Assembly: GCA_035552655.1 (NCBI GenBank)
Contig: DASZLD010000162.1
Location: 1 to 35,288 of the forward strand
DNA from: DASXMT01 sp035552655
GTDB lineage: Bacteria; Actinomycetota; Acidimicrobiia; Acidimicrobiales; RAAP-2
Direction: 5' to 3'
Length of the DNA stretch: 35,288 bases
Shown in pieces: positions 16,613-23,777 of the stretch. Below the pieces are notes generated by a model. The model worked only from the letters and a program-made list of their open reading frames with translations, ran no database searches and was not told the DNA's origin. The position numbers were made by a program, and so were the translations under genes. Numbering within the stretch: position 1 is the stretch's first letter; each line of letters begins with the position of its first letter.

Positions 16613-18238
16613 GTGAAAGCGCACTGGGTGGCCCCTCGGGACGCGGTGACCTCGCCGGCCACCCGCCAGTGTTACCTCGACCAGGGACTGTGGGACGACG
16701 CCACCCTGGCCGGCCGGGTGGCACACCATGCCCAGGCCAGGCCCGATGCCATCGCCGTGGTGGACGACGCCGGTCGGTACAGCTATGGCCGCCTCTGCTC
16801 GGACGCCGCCGCAGTGGCGGCCGGCCTGAGCGAGATCGGGGTGGAGCCGGGCACCGTGGTGTCGGTCCAACTGCCCAACCGCTACGAGTTCGCCGTGCTG
16901 GCCGTGGCCACACAGTCGATCGGCGCGGTGATCAATCCCCTGTTGCCCAACTACCGGGCTCGGGAGCTGGGAGCCGTGTTCACCACCGCCGCCCCCCGGG
17001 TCATCGTCACCCCGGCCCACTACCGCGGCTTCGATCACCGGTCCTTGATCACCGACGTGAGCCAGGCGACGGGCATACGCCCCCACCACGTGGTGGTCGG
17101 TGGTGACCCCGGCCCACGGGCGACGGCCTACGCCCACCTGGCTTCGTCCACCACCGGCTCACTGGATGCGGGCCGAGCCGACGCCGTGTCCGAGCTCATC
17201 TTCACCTCCGGCACCGAGGCGCGACCCAAGGCCATCATGCACACCGAGCAGACGGCCAACTTCAGTGTCCGGGTGGCCCGGAGCGATCTCGGTCTGTCCG
17301 ATGACGACGTGGTGTGGATGCCGTCCCCCCTCGGACACTCGACCGGCTTCAACTACGGGTTGCGCTTCGCCCTGTACCACGGGCTGCGTCTCGTCCTGCA
17401 GGACCGATGGAACGGTGAGGGGGCGGCCGCGCTGGTCGAAGCGGAACAGTGCTCGTACACCCTGGCCGCTGCCACCTTCCTCCAGGACCTGGTGGAAGCG
17501 GTGGACCCGGGGAGCGCGTCCCTGCGGTCCCTCCGGTTCTTCGGGTGCGGTGGCTCCGCCGTTCCGCCCGCACTGGTCGATGCGGCCATCGAGCGTGGCC
17601 TGCAGGTCCTGCGGCTGTACGGCTCCACCGAGGTGCTGGTGGCCACCTGGAACCGCCCCGGCTCCAGCCTCGACCAGCGCCGGCGCACCGACGGAACGCC
17701 CCTGTGCCACGTGGACATCGAGGTCCGAGACGATCGAGGTGACCGGGTCGGTCCCGACCAACCGGGTGAGCTGGCCATTCGGGGGCCGAACACGTGTGTG
17801 GGCTACTTCGACGACCCCGAGCGGACAGCGTCCACCTTCGTCGACGGATGGGTGCTGAGCGGCGATCTGGTCACCGAGGGTCGCGACGGCTCGGTGACTG
17901 TAGTCGGGCGCAAGAAGGAGATCATCATTCGGGGTGGGATCAACATCACCCCGCGCGAAGTCGAAGAGATGCTGGCGCTGTTCCCCGAGATCGAACGGGC
18001 CGCGGTCGTCGGCCTGCCCGACGACCGGCTGGGCGAGCGCATGTGCGCCTGCGTGGTGCTCCACCGTGGCGCCAGCCTCGACCTGTCCACCATGGTCGGT
18101 CGCCTCACCCGAGATGGTCTGGCCACCTACAAGCTGCCCGAGCGCCTCGTGGTGGTCGACTCCCTGCCCACGACGGCGTCGGGGAAGATCACCAAGCACG
18201 AGATCGTGCGGACCCTCATGCAGGCCGAGAGCGAATAA
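16613..18238 (+). CDS. AMP-forming acyl-CoA synthetase (ANL superfamily)
   Basis: Adenylating acid-CoA ligase of 541 residues: acid plus ATP gives acyl-AMP, then acyl-CoA. The phosphate-binding loop is FTSGTEARPK (197-206), with Glu202 where Thr/Gly is usual. YGSTE is at 336-340, the ribose-binding Asp at 418 (SGDL), the hinge/A8 motif GRKKEIIIRGGINI at 432-445 and catalytic Lys525 in TASGK. The GTG start follows GGGGGG. It is divergent from the FCD regulator and followed nine bases later by a crotonase, making a two-gene activation-and-oxidation operon. It resembles medium/long-chain or cyclohexanecarboxylate-type ligases; the substrate is undetermined. Confidence 0.92.
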   Translation: MKAHWVAPRDAVTSPATRQCYLDQGLWDDATLAGRVAHHAQARPDAIAVVDDAGRYSYGRLCSDAAAVAAGLSEIGVEPGTVVSVQLPNRYEFAVLAVATQSIGAVINPLLPNYRARELGAVFTTAAPRVIVTPAHYRGFDHRSLITDVSQATGIRPHHVVVGGDPGPRATAYAHLASSTTGSLDAGRADAVSELIFTSGTEARPKAIMHTEQTANFSVRVARSDLGLSDDDVVWMPSPLGHSTGFNYGLRFALYHGLRLVLQDRWNGEGAAALVEAEQCSYTLAAATFLQDLVEAVDPGSASLRSLRFFGCGGSAVPPALVDAAIERGLQVLRLYGSTEVLVATWNRPGSSLDQRRRTDGTPLCHVDIEVRDDRGDRVGPDQPGELAIRGPNTCVGYFDDPERTASTFVDGWVLSGDLVTEGRDGSVTVVGRKKEIIIRGGINITPREVEEMLALFPEIERAAVVGLPDDRLGERMCACVVLHRGASLDLSTMVGRLTRDGLATYKLPERLVVVDSLPTTASGKITKHEIVRTLMQAESE

Positions 18239-18247
18239 GGAGAACGT

Positions 18248-19063
18248 GTGGCCACCACGCCCAGTGTGTTGACAGAACGGCTGACCCTGGGGAAGCGAAC
18301 GGCGGTGGCCGGGGTGTTGCGGCTCAACCGGCCCGATCAGCTGAACCCCATCGACGGTCGAGTCCTGGACCAGCTCGACACGGCGGTGACCGAGCTGGTC
18401 GAGGACCGTCGGGTTCGGGCCATCCTGGTCACCGGGGTGGGACGGGCGTTCAGCGCCGGCGGCGATCTCAAGGCATACCGGACCCTGCAGCGCGATCCCG
18501 TCCGGTTCCCCCAGTTCGTGAGCGAGCTCCACCGGGTCTTCGGCCGGCTGCGCGCCCTCCCTGTCCCGGTGGTGGCGCTGGTGAACGGGGTGACCGCCGC
18601 CGGCGGCCTGGAGCTCCTGCTCAACTGTGACTTCGCCATCGCCGGTGCGTCGGCCCGGATCGGCGATGGGCATCTCAACTTCGGTCAGATGGGTGGGGGA
18701 GGGGTGCTCACGCTCCTGCCCCGGGCCATCGGCCGGGCGCGGGCCACCGAGCTCATGCTCAGTGGCCGCTTCCTCGATGCCGATGAGTCGGTGGCGTGGG
18801 GGCTGGCCAGCCGGGTGGTGGCCGACGAGGAACTGCTCGACGCCGGGTTGGACTTCGCCCGGCAGGTGGCCGAGAAGAGCCCGTTGGCCGTGGCCAACGC
18901 CAAGCAGGTGATGCACGACGTGTGGTCGGAGAACGGAAGCGTGGGCTCGGGGCTCGACTACGAGCTTGCTCGCGACGCCTACTACTGCCTGACGTCGTTC
19001 GACGCCCCCGAAGGTCTGGCCGCCTTCGCCGAGAAGCGCCGTCCCCGTTTCCGGGGACGCTGA
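18248..19063 (+). CDS. Enoyl-CoA hydratase/isomerase (crotonase) family protein
   Basis: Crotonase-fold protein of 271 residues. The oxyanion-hole motifs are GRAFSAGGDL (65-74) and AAGGLELLLNCD (117-128). Glu122 matches catalytic Glu144 of rat hydratase. The second catalytic acid (rat Glu164) aligns with His142 in GDGHLNFGQ, so standard hydratase chemistry may be altered; isomerase, hydrolase or other crotonase activity is possible. The GTG start at 18248 is five bases after AAGGAG, and the gene follows the synthetase by nine bases. A perfect hairpin forms in the last codons. Confidence 0.9.
   Translation: MATTPSVLTERLTLGKRTAVAGVLRLNRPDQLNPIDGRVLDQLDTAVTELVEDRRVRAILVTGVGRAFSAGGDLKAYRTLQRDPVRFPQFVSELHRVFGRLRALPVPVVALVNGVTAAGGLELLLNCDFAIAGASARIGDGHLNFGQMGGGGVLTLLPRAIGRARATELMLSGRFLDADESVAWGLASRVVADEELLDAGLDFARQVAEKSPLAVANAKQVMHDVWSENGSVGSGLDYELARDAYYCLTSFDAPEGLAAFAEKRRPRFRGR
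19040..19059. terminator. Hairpin at 3' end of crotonase gene
   Basis: A perfect eight-base inverted repeat CGTCCCCG-TTTC-CGGGGACG ends two bases before the crotonase stop codon and 25 bases before the convergent oxidoreductase gene ends. It could terminate or stabilise transcripts from either side. There is no U-tract, and it is coding sequence, so chance remains possible. Confidence 0.45.
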
Positions 19064-19084
19064 GCTCGACGCTCGGGCCCCCCG

Positions 19085-20044
19085 TCAGTGGAGGTGGGGG
19101 AGCACCTTGTCGGCGAAGAGGTGCAGGCCCTCCCAGCCGACGTCGGGATCCAAGCCTCCGACCAGCGGCTTGAAGGCCAAGGTGTCCTCGGCCGCGGCGA
19201 TGGTCAGACACTCCTCGGGCGTGACCACCCGGTACGGACCGGTGCGTCGCAGCTCGTCGGGACCGATGCTGGCACTGAACGCCCCCTTGCGGCCACCGAT
19301 CCACGCCGCGTACTCGTTGTTGTCATGCATGGCGTGCGGGGCGATCCGGGCCCAGTCCCGGTCGGGATCCTCGGACACGAAGAGGTAGCTCCCCGAGGCG
19401 GCCGGGGAGGGAGCGGGGGCCGGCTTGCCCAACGCGGCCAGCTCCTGCAGGTACAGGTCGTACAGCTTTCCCGAGAGGGGCTGGTAGTCGTCGGCGATGG
19501 CCGCTGCTCGGCGGGCACTGGCCGGCGACGCCCCCCCCATGGCGATCAGGGGCCGGGGGCGTTGCGCCGGTCGGGGGAGGACGCGAACGGTTCGGCCCCG
19601 GTACTCGAAGGGCTCGCCCGTCCATGCCAACTTGAGCGTCTCCACCGCCTCTTCCATCAAGGAGGGGCGCTGTCGCATGACCACGCCCAGTTGCTCGTAC
19701 TCCTCGGGCCGGTAGCCCAGGCCCACCGTCAGTCGCAGCCGCCCCCCGCTGATCAGATCGAGGACGGCCAGGTCCTCGGCCGCTCGCAGCGGGTGGTAGA
19801 GGGGGAGCAGTACCAGCGAGAGGCGGATGAGCAGGTTCTGGGTGCTGCCGGCTATGGCCGCGCCCAGGATCATGGGCGAGGGAAGGTAGCCGTCGGTGGT
19901 GGCGTGGTGCTCGGTCAGCGTCACGCTGTTGAATCCCAACGTGTCGGCCCACGCGCACTGGGCCACCGCGGCCTGGTACAAGGCATCGGCCGGTGCCCCC
20001 GAGTCGGGGGCCCGCATGTCGTAGAGCAAGGTGAGGTGGTTCAC
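19085..20044 (-). CDS. LLM-class flavin/F420-dependent oxidoreductase 2
   Basis: Luciferase-like protein of 319 residues. Landmarks are ADTLGFNSVTLTEHHAT, LISGGRLRLTVGLGYRPEEYE, and RPLIAMGGASPASARRAAAIADDY, the conserved cofactor-phosphate region. It probably uses FMNH2 or F420 and may be a monooxygenase or dehydrogenase; bacterial members next to SDRs often act on terpenoid or steroid rings. The GTG start at 20044 is one base after the SDR stop, so translation is coupled and no separate ribosome site is expected. It is the last gene of the SnoaL/SDR/oxidoreductase operon. It differs clearly from the other luciferase-like protein in this window, so the two are not recent duplicates. Confidence 0.87.
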   Translation of the reverse strand: MNHLTLLYDMRAPDSGAPADALYQAAVAQCAWADTLGFNSVTLTEHHATTDGYLPSPMILGAAIAGSTQNLLIRLSLVLLPLYHPLRAAEDLAVLDLISGGRLRLTVGLGYRPEEYEQLGVVMRQRPSLMEEAVETLKLAWTGEPFEYRGRTVRVLPRPAQRPRPLIAMGGASPASARRAAAIADDYQPLSGKLYDLYLQELAALGKPAPAPSPAASGSYLFVSEDPDRDWARIAPHAMHDNNEYAAWIGGRKGAFSASIGPDELRRTGPYRVVTPEECLTIAAAEDTLAFKPLVGGLDPDVGWEGLHLFADKVLPHLH

Positions 20045-20045
20045 G

Positions 20046-20825
20046 TCAGCCGATCATGACGCCGCCGGCGTCGGCGTTGATGGACTGGCCGGTGATAGCG
20101 CTGGAAGCCTCGCTGGCCAGGAACAGAGCCAGCTCGGTGATCTCGTCGGGGGTGCTGATCTTTCGCAGGGGGACATTGGCCACCCATTGTTCCCGCAGCT
20201 GCTGGGAGGAGATCCCCTGTTCGTCGGCGATGCGATCCAGGTAACGCTGGAGGAGCTCGGTGTCGATGCCGCCGGGAACCAGGCAGTTGACCCTGATGCC
20301 GTGGGGGCCGGCCTCCAGCGCCGACACCTTGGTCAGGGTGCGCAACGCGGCCTTGGCCACGGCGTAATGGCTCTTCCGGGGCAAGCCGTTCCAGCCGGCG
20401 GTGGACGAGAAATTGACGATGGATCCGGAGCGGCGTTCGAGCATGCTCTGGGCCAGCACCTCTCGGGTGCAGAGCATGGCCGCGGTGACGTCGACGGCGA
20501 TCGTGTTGTTCCAGTTGTCAAGGGTCTGCTCCCAGATGAACAGGTCGGTTCCCGGTTGGGCCGCGTTGTTCAACAACACGTCCACGTGCCCGAAGCGGTC
20601 GACCGTCTCGGCCACCAGGTTGCGCACCTGGTCCTCGTCGGTCACGTCGGTCGGCACCACCAGCACCGGGCCCGACAGCTGGGACGCCGTCTCCACCAGC
20701 AGTTCGGCTCGGCGCCCGGCCAGGACCACGGGGGCTCCTCCGGCCGAGAAGCGGTCGGCCATGACTCGGCCCAGACCCTCCCCGGCACCGGTGATGATCG
20801 TTACCTTGTCCTGCACGGTGCCCAT
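20046..20825 (-). CDS. Short-chain dehydrogenase/reductase 2
   Basis: Classical SDR of 259 residues: cofactor motif TGAGEGLG (12-19), Asp60 in VPTDV after strand 3, NNAA (86-89), Ser140/141, Tyr154 and Lys158 in YAVAK, and a C-terminal SSAITGQSINADAGG. GRR after strand 2 suggests NADP(H) may be accepted. The ATG at 20825 is preceded by AAAGGA at six bases, which decides between three nearby in-frame starts. It sits between the SnoaL-like and luciferase-like genes on one transcript, consistent with oxidation of a secondary alcohol intermediate. Confidence 0.92.
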   Translation of the reverse strand: MGTVQDKVTIITGAGEGLGRVMADRFSAGGAPVVLAGRRAELLVETASQLSGPVLVVPTDVTDEDQVRNLVAETVDRFGHVDVLLNNAAQPGTDLFIWEQTLDNWNNTIAVDVTAAMLCTREVLAQSMLERRSGSIVNFSSTAGWNGLPRKSHYAVAKAALRTLTKVSALEAGPHGIRVNCLVPGGIDTELLQRYLDRIADEQGISSQQLREQWVANVPLRKISTPDEITELALFLASEASSAITGQSINADAGGVMIG

Positions 20826-20936
20826 CGCCATTCCTTTCGTGCGGTGCACCCCGAACCGGGTGCTGAGCGGCCTCGATGGCCGCCTCGTTCGCGGAGCCGG
20901 ATCAGTCGAGATCCGACCTTGGAGACGGTAGGGGCC

Positions 20937-21428
20937 TCAGGTGGGCCGGTGGGCGATGCCCTGACGCAAGATCTCGCGCGCCTCAGGGGACCCGTCGATG
21001 GCCCGGTTCACCCGGCTGACGGCGCGCCATCCCTCCGGTCGCCGGACGAACTCCCAACGGTTCGACGACGCCCGCCACACGCGGAACCCGTCCCCGTCGC
21101 TGAGGTAGACACGGGAGTAGCCGGTGGCCACTGCGGTGTCGCCGTCCACCACAACATGAGGAAGGGCCATGACGTGGGCACAGCCGTTGCGGATCAGCGA
21201 CTGATGCCCATCGCCGGCCACCATGGCCCGCAGCTCCTCGCGCCCGTTGAGGGGTTGGGGGATGGTGTCGTAAGTCCCGTCCTCGGTCCAGATCCCCGCG
21301 GCGACATCGCCGCTCCCGCTGTCGACCGCGGGTCCGTAGCTGCTGATGAGCTGATAGAGCTCCACTTGGTCCTCGAGCAGCGCCACGCGCTCCTCCAGAC
21401 GGCGAACCGCTTCCTCGAGATCGCTCAT
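20937..21428 (-). CDS. SnoaL-like (NTF2-fold) protein 2
   Basis: NTF2-superfamily protein of 163 residues with an unusual N-terminal coiled-coil-like helix (EEAVRRLEERVALLEDQ) before the cone domain. The core includes LISSYGPAVDSGSGDVAAGIW and WTEDGTYD, and the final strand pair shows WEFVRRPEGWRAVSRVNRAI. The ATG at 21428 has GGGGGG upstream. It is the first gene of the minus operon with SDR 2 and the second luciferase-like enzyme, and is divergent from the ABC importer. A catalytic role (isomerase, dehydratase or hydroxylating-dioxygenase-like) is not assignable. Confidence 0.85.
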   Translation of the reverse strand: MSDLEEAVRRLEERVALLEDQVELYQLISSYGPAVDSGSGDVAAGIWTEDGTYDTIPQPLNGREELRAMVAGDGHQSLIRNGCAHVMALPHVVVDGDTAVATGYSRVYLSDGDGFRVWRASSNRWEFVRRPEGWRAVSRVNRAIDGSPEAREILRQGIAHRPT

Positions 21429-21502
21429 GAGCCCCCCATTTCTCCGGCCGATGGCCAACGCCCCGTGCACCGCCCGGCCGGGCCGACGGCGCGCTCATTC
21501 TG

Positions 21503-21531
21503 TTGACGGTGCTTTGACGGTCATGTTACAA
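21503..21531 (+). promoter_or_regulatory. Candidate importer promoter with 11-bp direct repeat
   Basis: TTGACG (21503-21508), a 17-base spacer and TTACAA (21526-21531) form a plausible promoter about 75 bases upstream of the binding-protein gene. The octamer TTGACGGT occurs twice, at 21503-21510 and 21514-21521, an 11-base period close to one helical turn. The second copy falls in the spacer, suggesting a regulator bound in tandem on one face of the DNA. Confidence 0.45.
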
Positions 21532-21607
21532 CGGGGGACAGACCACCAACCGTTCGTTTGGGGATGTGGTCCGACAGCGGTGGGAAGTACCGAGCGAGGG
21601 GGAAGTC

Positions 21608-22867
21608 ATGCCAGTTCGATCGTGGGTACGGTTGCGTCGTCCGGCCGTCGCGTTGGTAGCAGTGGTTTCGCTGCTACTCGGCGTGGTGGCAGTGAGCGGA
21701 GCGACACCGGCGGGGGCGGCGTCCAAGGGTACGTACACGTTCCTGTACTCCGGTGACTTCACCGGGGCCACCATGGCCTACACCCAAGCCGAAGTGCTGG
21801 GTCTGAAGGTGGCCATCAAGCAGATCAACGCCAAGGGCGGCATCCAGGGGCGCAAGGTCGTCCTCGAGACCCAGAACGACCAGAACAATCCGACCACTGC
21901 GGTCAGCCTGCTCGAGCAGAAGCTGACCTCGGGCCAGAAGCCCGATGCCATGTACCCGGGCGGATCCAGCGAGGTCACCCAGGCCCTCTTGCCCATCCTG
22001 ACCCGCAACAAGATCCTGGGCATCGACGCCACCAGCTCGGACACCCTGAACAATCCCAAGAAGTACCCCTACTACTTCGGCGACTCGGAGCTCTCGGAGC
22101 AGACGGTGCCGCCCTATGTGGTCGAGGCCAAGGCCAAGGGCTACAAGAAGGTGGGGATGATCTACGGCAACGATGTCTCCGGTCAGGCCTCCATGCAGGG
22201 GTTCAAGACGGCCTTCCAGAAGGCGGGCATCACCTTCGTCTCGGCCAGTTTCCCCGACACAGCGGTGGACGTCACTCCCCAGCTCGAGCAGCTGAAGGCC
22301 CAGAACCCGGACATGGTCATCTTCTCCGGCTACGGCGTGCCCACCTTGTACATCCTGAAGAGCCGGGCCCAGATCAGCTGGGACGTCCCCTTCTACGCCG
22401 ACTTGTTGTCCGGGGCCTTCCCCATCGTCCAGAACCTGCCGGCCAGCTCGTTGCACAACGTGTTCGTGGAGACGAGCAAGCCGTTCGTGGCCGGGAACCC
22501 GGCCGCCGTGGGGAACCCGGTGCTCAACAAGTTCGTGGCCGACGCCAAGTCACTGGGTGGCCAGCAGGTCCTGAACAACATCGGGGCCGGGGTCACCGCA
22601 GTGGGCTACAACGCCCTGGTCCTGATCAACTACGCGGCCAACCAGGCCAAGTCGACTGACGGGGCCACCCTGGCCAAGACGCTCGAGAGCCTGAAGAAGG
22701 CCAATGCGCCGGTGCCATGGCTGTCCTACGGGACCAAGAGCCAGTTCGGGAACTTCTACTACACGAGCAAGAACCATTACCCCAACGTGTTCCCCAGCGG
22801 GTTCATCTTCCAGGGCCCGGGCACCTACAACAGCGATGGGCTCTTCGTGCCCGGCACCGGGTCCTGA
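21608..22867 (+). CDS. Periplasmic-type ligand-binding protein of Liv-class ABC importer
   Basis: Extracytoplasmic substrate-binding protein (Peripla_BP_6 type), 419 residues. The N-terminal signal peptide has a basic start (MPVRSWVRLRRP), a hydrophobic core at about 13-30 and a probable cut near PAGAA/S at 38. It lacks a lipobox Cys. The mature domain shows KVAIKQINAKGGIQGRKV and a central hinge with KVGMIYGNDVSGQ. By family it binds amino acids, amides or aromatic and other carboxylates; the catabolic setting favours a carboxylate or steroid-like acid. The ATG at 21608 follows GAGGGGGAAG. It is first in a four-gene transporter operon. Confidence 0.92.
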   Translation: MPVRSWVRLRRPAVALVAVVSLLLGVVAVSGATPAGAASKGTYTFLYSGDFTGATMAYTQAEVLGLKVAIKQINAKGGIQGRKVVLETQNDQNNPTTAVSLLEQKLTSGQKPDAMYPGGSSEVTQALLPILTRNKILGIDATSSDTLNNPKKYPYYFGDSELSEQTVPPYVVEAKAKGYKKVGMIYGNDVSGQASMQGFKTAFQKAGITFVSASFPDTAVDVTPQLEQLKAQNPDMVIFSGYGVPTLYILKSRAQISWDVPFYADLLSGAFPIVQNLPASSLHNVFVETSKPFVAGNPAAVGNPVLNKFVADAKSLGGQQVLNNIGAGVTAVGYNALVLINYAANQAKSTDGATLAKTLESLKKANAPVPWLSYGTKSQFGNFYYTSKNHYPNVFPSGFIFQGPGTYNSDGLFVPGTGS

Positions 22868-22910
22868 GGCACTTGCCGCTCATCCGGGCTGCAGGGCACC
22901 GCCAGCGCCG

Positions 22911-23777
22911 ATGACCACGCTGTGGTCGGGTCTGGCCGACGGTGCCCTGTACGCCCTGGTGGGCGTGGGCTACAACATCGTCCTGCTGGCGTCGGGCGTG
23001 TTCAACTTCGCCAACGCCCAGCTCATCATGCTGGGTACGTACCTGGCCTACTTCGCCGCAGTGACGCTGAAGCTCCCGTTGGTGCCCACCGTCCTCATCG
23101 GTGCGGCCGCCGTGGCCCTGATCGCGGTGGCCGAGGAACGCCTGGCCATCCGGCCGCTGATGGGTCGTCGGGACTCCCATGCCACCCTCATCACCAGCGT
23201 GGGCGTGGCCGTGGCCCTCGACGGCATCGTGCTGCGGATCTGGGGCTCACAACCCAAGTCCGTCCCCGCGCCGCTGTCGTCCAAGCCGCTCAACCTGCTG
23301 GGCGGCACCATCGAGCCGACGGCGCTCCTGCTCATCGTGCTGGTCATCGTGGTCGGCGTGGGGCTGCACATCCTGTCCAAGAAGACCATGATCGGCCTGG
23401 GCTCGCTGGCCTCGGCCGAGGACCGTGAAGCAGCCATGGCCCGCGGCGTCAACGTCCGGGCCCTGGCCATCGGGGCGTTCGCCCTGGCCGGGCTCATCGC
23501 CGGGGCCTTCGGCGTGGTGGTCGGCTCGGGGACCTACGCCAACCCGGGACTGGGGGACAACCTGGCCCTCTTCGGCTTCGTGGCCATCGCCATCGGGGGC
23601 TCGGGCAGCCAGATCGGTTCGCTCATCGGCGGGTTCGCCACCGGGATCATCTATGCCGAGGTGTCGCGGTACACCAACGCCGATTGGCCCCAGATCGTCG
23701 TCTTCGCCCTGTTCCTGCTGATCCTGTTGACCCGACCGCGGGGCCTCTTCGGTGGAGCCGTGGAGAGACAGGTCTAG
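22911..23777 (+). CDS. LivH-type ABC importer permease
   Basis: Inner-membrane permease of 288 residues with about eight hydrophobic helices, matching LivH. Family features are GALYALVGVGYNIVL (11-25), GVFNFANAQLIMLGTYLAYF and the late GGSGSQIGSLIGGFATGIIY region, which contacts the ATPase. The ATG at 22911 is the first methionine before helix 1; no clear ribosome site is visible in the 43-base gap after the binding-protein gene. Its stop TAG (23775-23777) overlaps the GTG of the fused permease-ATPase gene by one base. Confidence 0.9.
   Translation: MTTLWSGLADGALYALVGVGYNIVLLASGVFNFANAQLIMLGTYLAYFAAVTLKLPLVPTVLIGAAAVALIAVAEERLAIRPLMGRRDSHATLITSVGVAVALDGIVLRIWGSQPKSVPAPLSSKPLNLLGGTIEPTALLLIVLVIVVGVGLHILSKKTMIGLGSLASAEDREAAMARGVNVRALAIGAFALAGLIAGAFGVVVGSGTYANPGLGDNLALFGFVAIAIGGSGSQIGSLIGGFATGIIYAEVSRYTNADWPQIVVFALFLLILLTRPRGLFGGAVERQV

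Noticed and set aside
17159..18916. A 585-codon minus-strand frame across the ligase and crotonase genes
   Set aside because: It spans the junction of two genuine plus-strand genes; the sequence is shadow-like, without domains.
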